Below are positions 55,225-64,000 of a stretch of DNA of 64,000 bases, in pieces. Positions within the stretch are counted from its first letter, which is position 1. Every line of letters starts with the position of its first letter. The DNA is from Acanthosepion lycidas (Eukaryota; Mollusca; Cephalopoda; Sepiida; Sepiidae), in the NCBI GenBank assembly GCA_963932145.1, contig OZ010582.1, positions 20,794,663 to 20,858,662 of the forward strand, written 5' to 3'. The position numbers and the translations under genes were made by a program. Under the pieces are notes generated by a model that did not search any database, was not told the DNA's origin, and was given only the letters and a program-made list of their open reading frames with translations.

Positions 55225-58200
55225 TCTAGACAGACACACATATACAATAACAAATGCGCATTACCATCTGATGCCAACTTAAACATACAAGAATTTTCAC
55301 AAACTTACATAAACTTTGAATTATTCATGGTTTTAATACACGTGACACATGTCTGACCAATGAGAACTGACCCAAACATAATTGAAAATACCAGTGTTTC
55401 TGTCTTTTTGTCTGTTTTCTCTCAATCTCTGATGAAGCTTCAATAAAAGTGAAACATGAGATTGATATGTTTCCTATTTGTTCTTTATTTTATCATCCTG
55501 CCAGATTCCGATCCATATTTAATCTTTAACTCTCACTCTCTCTCTCTATATATATATATATACACACAGACACATATTTGCAACTATGATAAATAAAATA
55601 TATCCATTGAGTAAACTTAATAAGTTAGTTTATTCACTTTGATGTTTATAATTAGTATCTGGAAATATTACAAATTCATGCAAAGATGCCTACTGTTGTT
55701 AGGTAAACTAAAGGAGGAATGTAAAACAAGCCAAAAAAAAAAAGAGTGTGTGAACCAATGATCTGTTTTGTTATCCATAAATGAAAAAAAAAATTTCTGA
55801 AAACAAATATTTATGTTTATTCATGAAGTTCTCAAGATAAATAAAAAGAATTCCATCTAACTAGACAATTCCAGAAAATGTTGCTAAAATATGAAATTAG
55901 CTTGCTAAATATTCAAAATGGTTGTTACGTAAGTAAAAAATTGAATTTCAAATTTTACATAGATTTTCCTCATTATGCATTGGGTTTTATACTTTAAAAC
56001 CATTTTTTTTTTTAATTTACAAACAAATGTGTTAGAAAGTTGAATGGAGTGACAGAACTAATTTCTAAGTTATCAATTTCCATGAATTCCTAAACAAAAT
56101 GCAATGAGTTGGTGTTAATATTTTTAATTTAGCATTAAAAATCCTTAGCAGGTAAGATAATTCAGAATTCATCTTTTCTGCAATTTTCATTCTTTTTTCT
56201 TGCAAATGAATGAAGTGGTAGTTTTTTTATTTACTTTTATTCATTTAAATCTGATCCAATAAAAATGCAATGTTCTTTGTAGCAAGAACAGTGAATGGCT
56301 TAGCTGTTTTTTTTTTGTTTTTTTTTGTTTTGTTTTGTTTTTTTTTGTAAAAAGACTCATTCAAAAGAAGCTGTTATTGATCAAAATTTAAGAAAATCAA
56401 TAAATTAAATTTTAATTTTCTTTGAAAACTTCACATTTATTGAAATTAGTTCCAAGTTGAAATTAGTTCTGATTTGAAATTAATCCTGCACCCCATTGAA
56501 TGTGGTCAGCTTGATAGTGTTTCTAGACACATCAGTTGCCAGAAATTTAAAGTTAAGAGTTCTGATATCTTCAGCATTTCTCTCAATATATGAATATAAC
56601 TGACATTTGTTATATTTCATTCGCTCCATACATCTGTCAGTAAAATATTCATTAGTCAAAAAGAAGTTCTTTTGAAGGACAAAACACCATATAGGGTGTT
56701 TCCATTTTTGTTGTTCAACTACCAATGTGAGGTCTTTAGAATTTATTCAAATTTGATTACAGACATTCTCACCTGTAAAATAAGCTTAACAACATTAGAT
56801 TCTTTTTTTTTTTCTTAAACATTAGATTTTTTTCTAATCCATTTTAGCTGGACATGATAATAATTTCATACACCAATTTAAAAAAAAAAAACTAGCAAGA
56901 ATATGTCTCTTCTGTCATGAAGTAATATAATCAGGTAAGATAGTTTCTTGAAGAAAAAAAAAACCCCACTGTGACCAGTAATTAATTTGTATTCAACTTT
57001 ACAAGGGAAGCAGTTTATTTTTTTTTAAATGCAATGAATTTTCTGTACATTGAGTACAATAGTTTGAGTATCAAATCAGAAAATGTGAAATTATTTTATT
57101 TTTAAATTACGTATCATTAGGTTTTTTGTTTATAATTGAGTTCTTCATATAAACCATCACTTCTTGAAGTTTTTTCATTCATGACCACATTTTTCCTCAG
57201 AAGATTTTTTGCAACCCGAGGTATTAATTATGAAATAAAACATACAAATAAATACAATAATCATTTTTTTTTTTTTTTTTTGCTGAATATAAATTTTAAA
57301 AAGTACTTATATTATTTGTCAAAATAAAAGTAGTTTAGGATTTCTTTAAGTACAAAAATAAACCAATGTGGCAGATGTGCTCGTTTTCATAAAATAATTA
57401 TGAAATTATTTAAATAAATGCCAACCTCAATTGAATAAAATAGTAACATGTATTGTTATTTATACACTTATTAAGATGAATGCAATCAACTAACACTGAA
57501 AATAAATCCATTGTCACTGCACTAGTCGTAACAGCACTGCACACACATTTTATTACTGCAGCCCTTGCATGTTGCACTTTAAATATTATGCATTTGTGAA
57601 ATAACATATAAACAGAAATTCAAGTGTTTGAATTTAATTTTCAAGACCCCAGCATTTCACTTCATGACTTCATTTAGGGTCGCAACCCATAGTTTAAAAA
57701 GCATTGACAATAAAACTGACTACTGTCAGTAACAAGTAACAATGTCCTGAGAATGGCAAGTTGGTTGTTCAGTAAATGCAGAATAAGACGTCAAAGTAGT
57801 ACAACTTTTATGACACTGCAAAAGAAGAAAGAGTATCAGAGATTCTGTTTATACAAATAATATTTGATCTAATAACCTCAATAAATGAAGAAAAGAATTG
57901 TTATAATTGGCCTTGAATGATTCCAATTTTTCATTAATAAAATATAACATATTCATCAAAACAACAAAGGGAGACATTTATAAATAGACAATCAAAAGTA
58001 TTTATTATCAGAAGGATTTTGTTGTACAAGTTTGGTAGATCTATGAAAGTTCTTGTAATGTGGTTGTTAGTAAATGTTTCTGGTTTGTGTTTGTGTTGGT
58101 GAATGAATAAATTATTTGCAAGTGATATGTCTATCAGTAAAAGTCAATATTAAACATGAGAAAGTGATATTTGTGTAAGTTAACTTATCTGTGGTCTTCA

Positions 58201-58481
58201 TATCTGGAGTTGCCCATTTCCACATGCTCTCCTTGCAAGGGACTGGCTGAAAAGAAGAAGTCTCTAAATTTCCCTCTATATAATGGTTTCCTTTTTTTCT
58301 ATGGAATCATGGGAACTAGATTTTTTATTAAATTTCTTGTAATTGTGAGATTACTACAAAATAATATTGCTTTTTAAGTTTCTTTTTCTTTAAATACTAA
58401 AATTCACCCAAAACTCAAGTGACATTTAGGGTAGAGAGTTACACTTCAAATGGTAATTATGAATGTCTTTGATACAAGGAA
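55225..58481. other. Intergenic, no gene recognised
   Basis: AT-rich. Short CT/AT runs lie near 55535-55567. A phrase at about 57668-57700 (gggtcgcaacccatagttta) resembles ends of common DNA transposons but is too short to assign. No coding similarity was seen. Confidence 0.5.
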
Positions 58482-58800
58482 GCACGGTGGAGTGATGAAT
58501 AACAACTTGGATTGAGGAATTGGAGAGTCGAGTTCAAATTCCAGTCAAATCCATTACATTCACTTATGTGCTAATACCCTTGGGAAAGATATGAATCCTC
58601 TTCTTCTCCACCCAGCTATGGGTAAATAGCAGGACAGACCAGGTTCTATAGCCGTGGATGGCAACTGGTCTACTGCAGAAAGAAAGCAACCTACTGCGGG
58701 GAAAAAACCTGCCTCGTCAGTCATGTGTCAAAAGATGCATGATTGCCTAAGCATGTATCACGCATGGCACGTAACTGACTGACATGATATGAATGAAAGA
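58482..58800 (+). repeat. tRNA-derived SINE
   Basis: The 5' head holds an A-box-like GGTGGAGTGATGAATAACA and, about 25 bases on, a B-box-like GAGTTCAAATTCC (58530-58542), at tRNA-like spacing. A body of about 250 bases with higher GC content follows (cagctatgggtaaatagcag; gcatggcacgtaactgactg). No open frame is present. The structure is typical of tRNA-derived SINEs, which are common in cephalopods. Borders are approximate. Confidence 0.65.
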
Positions 58801-59810
58801 TGAGGTGGTAGGAAGTGAAGATTGTGAGGATAGATAACAATTGACCCTTGACATAAAAAAGTTAAGATTATAGGGTTCAGGGAAGCATCTACATGGGTGT
58901 CTGTTCTCTAGATAGCAGTTCTTGGGGGAAAAGCCATCTGAATATAATTTTCTTCTTACTTTTGGAATATAGGGGAAATGATTACATGTTGGTTGCAGCC
59001 ACTGGCATCCTCTGAGGTGTGTCTCTGCACCTGATGGCTATGAGTACAGATTCTTTGATGCTCAAACATTATAGTGAATGTAAAGCTTACTCTGGTATCT
59101 CTTTGATTCCATGGAGACAGCATGGCATGTCCTAGCAGTAAAGAGTCTGGAGCTGATCTGAACATTTACCATGGTGATAGCGATAGGCTTTCAATGTTGC
59201 AGTTGTGGGAATGAATCTGCAGAGTGTAGAATAAGTCTTCTCCAACAAGACTTTTTATGTTTTGTTTTGTTTTTTTTAATTATTTTACACCCAAGTAAGG
59301 TGATAATGCCCCTAAGACGCAAGATTGTACTGGAAGTGAAAGAGAATGGGAAGACTTTAGTGAGGAGAAAAAAACAGTTTTAAGTTAAGACAGAAGATGG
59401 CAATTGGTGTTGCATTTAAATCTTTGAAAATTGTAGGTGGCAGGGAAACTAAAACTGGAAGAAACTTCCACAGGCAAAAAGTGCGAGAAAAGAAACTATT
59501 AGAACAGAACGTACAGTTGCATCTAGCTAATTCAACAGTAAAATGGTGAGACCTAGTTGCCAATCTAGTCATGCATTTTTATCTAATCTGATGCTTGTAA
59601 AGATAAAGCAAGACAGAAGGTGGCTGGTACTTCCTGAAGTAATAAAATAAAGCAACTATTTTTCCAGTATTTTTTACCACTTGACTTTAGTTCCACTTGA
59701 GGTCTGGAGTGAGACTCAATAGACGTTTAAAGCATGGAGCCTCATCGAAATTGGAATGTTCATCATAACTAAAGAAAATTCAGTGCCTGAACAATGATAA
59801 AGTGATATTA
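58801..59810. other. Intergenic, no gene recognised
   Basis: Mixed-composition sequence next to the SINE, probably old repeats. Short frames on both strands (58956-59165, 59171-59383, 59357-59572) have no recognised similarity. Confidence 0.5.
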
Positions 59811-59912
59811 TTAGGTTGGTGCAAAAATAATGACGTAATAATGTCGTTTTTTGACGTATTTTTTAACGTCAAAAAACGACATTATTACGTCATTATTTTT
59901 GCACCAACCTAA
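59811..59912. mobile_element. Second MADE1-like mariner MITE
   Basis: A 102-base element. Left TTAGGTTGGTGCAAAAATAA and right TTATTTTTGCACCAACCTAA are exact reverse complements, and pairing continues through tgacgtaataatgtcg. The loop is about 10 bases. TA flanks both ends. It has the same ends as 52239-52317 but a longer stem with added TGACGTAATAA, so it is a related subfamily. Confidence 0.93.
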
Positions 59913-60479
59913 TAACTCCATTTTTAGGGAACTGAAGTTTGAACAGATGTTGAGGCCCCTTCACAACCAGCCAAAATCTCACATGCCAAAATCAGTGGTG
60001 TGAACAAATATTTTCTATACTATCCCTTATAGCTTTTTTAAGTTATGAGTGATGAAAATTAGGGAAATGTTATATGCATCATAGAATAATTTAGATAAAA
60101 TAGCAAAGACTATAGTTAATATAATGTTTTATTTTGACACATATGATAATGCATAATACATGAAACACATTTTACAAAATACTTTTTTTTTTTTTTTTTT
60201 GCTAGCAACATATTCACATCCACTTTTATCATATGAGAGCTTCCTTACAATTTCATTTTCTAGAGGTAATACACACAAAGGATTTAAGTGCTCTGCAGTC
60301 ATAGTATACCAAAACTCCTTTCTGATTCACAGCTGGATATAGATATTGTCAAGTACAGCTTAAGTACAGTATTAATATTAGGGAACATTTCTGTTAAGTT
60401 TTGCTTACATAAAAGCTGAAGAACTGCACATTTCATATTAGATGACTTGTTTTCATCTATGTTCTGGGATTTTCAAAGG

Positions 60480-61560
60480 TGCATATATTTTTTGAACTGA
60501 TAACAATCATTTACCAATTTGTAATCAATATCATCTTTGTAATCCAATAAGTTTAATACTGTCTTCATCAATTTCAGAATTGTCCATCAATTCTGAGAGA
60601 AACTTGAAACTTTTTACAATCTGCTCATATGGGTCAATCTTCTTGCATAACTAGATTACCAAGCAGTTATAGACTTGATTTAGAACTTTTATCCTAAAGT
60701 TGTCGGCTCCTTTCAGAGAAGCCCTACCATTATTTTCCAGCTGAAAATTTCTATGTAATAATGCGTTTGGAAATATCAGAATAACTTGAGGTGATATCTT
60801 CACACAAGCCTTTTGCTTCCGATTCATAGCGTGCAATCCTGTTAGATGAATTTTCTTGGGGTTCTTTAACAAATGAAAGGAAGTATGATGGCAGAAGATA
60901 ATGTTCAAATGCATCAAAGCCAGGGATTTGTAGTTTTATTAATTGTTTTGGTGAAATGCGCCAGCACGTCTTCTCAAAGAACCATTAAAATAATATATTC
61001 CAACTTGACAAACTTTTGGTATAAATTCTTTGCATCTCATTTACATTCAGGCTTCTCTTCTGAATCTTCAAAATATGTTTGAGAGTTTGTAAAATACCTG
61101 GACATCTATTTTTACTTTTCTGGACTGCTTTATAGCATGCAGATCATCTAGTTACAATTAAGCTCTTTAGAGAAAAATCTAGATTGCCCTGGGTATTTAA
61201 AATCCCTCATCTTCATGAAGATCCAGTAAAGAAAACATACAGCTCCTGCAAAATGCTAAAATAGTCAACAACTTCAGGCACATTAGACACTGCCTTTTCT
61301 CCAACAAGATTGAGTGAATGGGCTGCACATGGTACATAGTCTGCATACTAGTTAATGTTTTTAAAGTGTGCTTGCAGTCCTTTCTCTGAGCCCTTCAAGT
61401 TAGAAACATTATTGTAGGATTGACCACAGATATTTTCAAGTTAAAGATTATGTTCACCCAGGATGAACACGGTCGTTGATGAAGAATGGTTTTCTATTGG
61501 TAGAAATGTTAAAAATCTCTCACAGGGTTTTCCATTATAGTAACATCAAACCACAATTAA
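60480..61560 (-). pseudogene. hAT transposase remnant (ZMYM1-like)
   Basis: On the minus strand, in order, are ICGQSYNNVSNLKGSEKGLQ (about 61370-61435), a stop, YADYVPCAAHSLNLVGEKAV (about 61275-61345) and PEVVDYFSILQELYVFF (about 61220-61275). Weaker, shifted fragments continue to about 60480. CRGQSYDNASNM..KGVQA and Y.PCAAHSLNLVG are hallmarks of ZMYM1-like hAT transposases. In-frame stops and shifts make it non-functional. Confidence 0.75.
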
Positions 61561-62002
61561 CAGCTGGTCAACATTTGTCACATCAATAATATAGTATTTA
61601 GTTGGTGCAGGACAACACAACACTGACACAATTTAGGAGTGAGACAACTCACCAACAGAAAAACATAACTTTTTTATAACCGAATAAAAGTAATTTATTA
61701 AGGATTAAAACCTTAATTAGTGAATATTTTTCTTCAAATAAGGCATTTAAAAAAGTATTATGTAAAATATGAACCAGTTTTTTGTTTTTAATTATTTTCA
61801 ATAAAGTAAATCATAAAGATATTTATTTTTAATAAAGTAAATTGACATATAAAAAATAATTCAATAAAACACATCTGTTTTTAATTATTTTTTAATAAAT
61901 CGTAATGTAATTTATTATTTGAATAATTTTTATGTCAATAAACTGAAAACTGACCATTCTAAATTTTAGCACTGTTTTGTTACCACAACCATACACTGTG
62001 TG

Positions 62003-62003
<1 letters not shown>

Positions 62004-62046
<43 letters not shown>
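62004..62046. repeat. (AT)n microsatellite
   Basis: About 21 AT units. Confidence 0.95.
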
Positions 62047-62050
<4 letters not shown>

Positions 62051-62649
62051 GTTCACCCAATACAAATCACAAGAGCTACTCAAGGTAAAGGGTTACTGTG
62101 AGGACTTATATTAGTGTAGGAAAGAACAAGTGTTAGGAGTATATATATGGTTTTTTATAACTGGTCAATCTAATGCTGTGTGTAGGTGCTCTGAGTGTAT
62201 ATGGTGGTCTGTTCCAGGATTGGCACCACAGACGCCAGAGAATATATCATGGGTAGGTAAACATCATTGGGCCAATAAAACAATAAAACTGAAATATTTC
62301 TTAAAATCCATGTGCATTATTATTTACTATCAAAATCAACTATAATCCTTATTTTGATTCAACGATTTTCCTCTTAAATCTAATCAGATATCGGAAATTT
62401 CAATTAATCAATCAAATTATTAAAACATATTAATAATAATGCAAATATTTTAAAATTTCATGGACAACAAGAGGAAAATATAATCTAACAATAACATTTG
62501 AAAAAATGCGATATTTTATTTTATTTTTTATTTTCCGCCTAAAAGATCTCTGGTTTGGGAAGGAGCGCAACTTAAAAAAAAAGACCAATTTTATTTCACT
62601 GTGAAAACTACTCTACAACACATTGGCAACGAGGGATTCGTTTCTCACA

Positions 62650-63180
62650 CAGGAAAAGAAAAACTTTGCGTTTACTCTACAACAGCTTGCTGATTGGTCA
62701 ATGCCAACCAATTAGATTGTCTGCACATGAAGAATAAGTCTTCCCACGCAGCGATTTGGAGCCTATGGTCACCTATATAAGCAAGAAATATTCTTAGCTA
62801 ATTAGTGAGAATTCAGCTGCCAAACGAATCCACAACAGTTGAAACCATGTGCCAAACTTCTCACTCACACCACCACTCACATAATCTTTCCTTACACAGC
62901 AAATGCTGAGAACAATTATTACAAGAAACTCTTATAAACATTCTTCCAGGAACTTTGAAATAAAAAATAAGAGTTAAAGAGAGACAACTCTTGTTTTATT
63001 CAACCTTTTCTTACTTAAATGCATGCTTTCTTTCAGATCATTGTACATCTTGTTAAATACATATTTTATATGTAATGATGTCTTTTGCTTATCCTTTTTC
63101 ATGTCAGTTTTGTTTCCTAATCTAAAGTTAAATTAATGTGGTGAAGTCTGCCACATATTATTGGTGACCCCGACATGATT
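62650..63180 (+). mobile_element. LTR end of a CsRn1-type LTR retrotransposon
   Basis: TGGTGACCCCGACATGATTA at 63162 closely matches a primer-binding site for tRNA-Trp (TGGTGACCCCGACGTGATT), which CsRn1-type Ty3/gypsy elements use. Upstream lie promoter-like features in LTR order: CCAAT boxes (about 62694 and 62707), a TATA box TATATAA (62774-62780) and AATAAA (62959-62964). The LTR probably ends near 63153-63161; its start was not found and may lie anywhere from about 62100 to 62650. No gag or pol frame follows within the window. Confidence 0.55.
63162..63180 (+). other. tRNA-Trp-type primer-binding site
   Basis: TGGTGACCCCGACATGATT differs by one base from the complement of a typical tRNA-Trp 3' end. 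Confidence 0.65.
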
Positions 63181-63760
63181 AGGAAAGGCCGGCGTGATAA
63201 TTGTCTACTATTTTATCAAAGTCCACATAAAAATTAGTTGGTTTGTATTTGTGTATGTACGTATGTGTGTGCAATATAGATTGGCACATATTTATTATAA
63301 AATTAATTTATTAAACATTTTATTAAAATTTCAACATATTCACAAATGGTTTTGAAATCATTGAGAAAAAAAAAAAAAAGAAGACCCTCCGACATTTTAT
63401 TTTTATTAAAAATAATTTTAAAACGATACAAAAATTATTTAGGTCAATTATCACAATACAAAACGGAGGGGTGGGGCAGAAAATTTGTACAAAATATACA
63501 ATATAGTGGGGATGTCTCTTGGAATGTCCCAGTGTGGTCTTATAGTCTCAGCAAGAGATCGCTCACAGAAGGGCCAGATCAAAGTACCAGCATCTCAGAC
63601 AGTCGCCCGAGCTTATTAAAAGTTGCCAACATGGCGGCATCTCATGCGTTTATGATCTTCCAAACAAAAAGCAATGAATGTGAAAAAAAAAAAAAATGAA
63701 TTAAAAAAAAAATATTCGATTTCTTTTTTGAAACACGAACATAAAAATGAATGATCGCGT
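63181..63760. other. Retroelement leader or junk, no gene recognised
   Basis: An open frame at 63346-63699 (+) follows the primer-binding site but does not resemble gag. It includes A-rich runs at 63364-63378 and 63681-63695. Confidence 0.45.
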
Positions 63761-63769
63761 TCTCAATTT

Positions 63770-64000
63770 TTTACCCCTCAAAATGCTGCCCAGAGCCCTG
63801 GTCTGCCACTGTTCTCCATTGCTGATGTTGCTGCCAAGGAAAACAAATTCCTGTATGGATATGATGTTGTTGTCATTTTTCAACTTAATTTCTTCTTGGT
63901 TGTAGCTGATAAATTCTGTTTTGCTAGCATTCATGTACATACCAATCTCACTGACCGCTTCTTTGTTGAGATGGAGAAGTTTAGTAGCCTTACATTTCTG
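63770..64000 (-). pseudogene. LINE reverse transcriptase fragment (continues past window)
   Basis: The minus strand reads from the window edge: LLHLNKEAVSEIGMYMNASK, then TEFISYNQEE, then VFLGSNISNGEQ. The pattern IGL.MN..KTEFM.YNQ followed by F.YLGS.IS is the C-terminal half of a non-LTR retrotransposon reverse transcriptase, of the kind abundant in mollusc genomes. Similarity stops near 63770, so the copy is broken there. The rest lies to the right of the window. Confidence 0.8.

Noticed and set aside
63346..63699. Open frame of 117 codons after the LTR as gag
   Set aside because: No zinc knuckle, capsid-like segment or other gag feature is visible. A-rich runs account for the lysine stretches.
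1..64000. CRISPR arrays, operons or other prokaryotic systems
   Set aside because: Spliced exons, long AT-rich introns and eukaryotic transposons dominate. Tandem repeats found are microsatellites or short duplications, not spaced repeats.

Overview
The window looks like one locus of a mollusc, most likely a coleoid cephalopod. It is strongly AT-rich, has introns of 0.5-9 kb, many microsatellites and tRNA-derived repeats, and carries a troponin I (TnI) gene whose core resembles molluscan TnI. The species call is inference; the gene call rests on the sequence. No prokaryotic features (operons, Shine-Dalgarno sites, CRISPR) are present.

About 50 kb (1032-50813, + strand) is one TnI gene in at least 20 small exons. 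Its N-terminal part (1032-15305) encodes a low-complexity extension of SRRSRR motifs, acidic EAPAE blocks, an Ala-rich stretch and a 60-residue charged helix. The core exons (31174-50813) encode the basic pre-core, the IT arm, a coiled-coil helix, the inhibitory segment (GKFVKPVLRKIS) and an acidic tail. Nearly all exons upstream of the IT arm start and end in phase 0, so they can be included or skipped freely. This fits the long and short TnI isoforms known from molluscan muscles.

Four features of this gene look unusual. (1) A block of five phase-0 exons (24256-27445, 514 codons) encodes a disordered protein with repeated [K/R]WPP motifs that resemble EPLIN-type LIM proteins. (2) A compositionally distinct segment at about 22050-22478 looks like an internal promoter with a short first exon encoding Met-Ala. 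(3) Two IT-arm exons (41912-42068 and 43721-43841) share phases 0/1 and look mutually exclusive. (4) A CAGAG tandem acceptor at the last exon gives either a 2-residue end or a 24-residue acidic tail.

The introns and the 3' flank (50814-64000) hold decayed mobile elements: a Ty1/copia-like remnant (15.9-18.8 kb), a remnant of a dispersed uncharacterised protein (28.0-29.0 kb), a nearly full-length dead mariner (46.6-47.7 kb), MITEs with TA target duplications (22.9, 45.0, 52.2 and 59.8 kb), a long foldback (8.5 kb), tRNA-like SINE sequences (8.2, 17.4 and 58.5 kb), a ZMYM1-like hAT remnant (60.5-61.6 kb), an LTR with a tRNA-Trp-type primer site (up to 63.2 kb) and a LINE reverse transcriptase running off the right end. 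No second host gene was recognised.

All exon borders were read by eye from splice signals, frame and protein similarity recalled from memory. No transcript data or database search was available.
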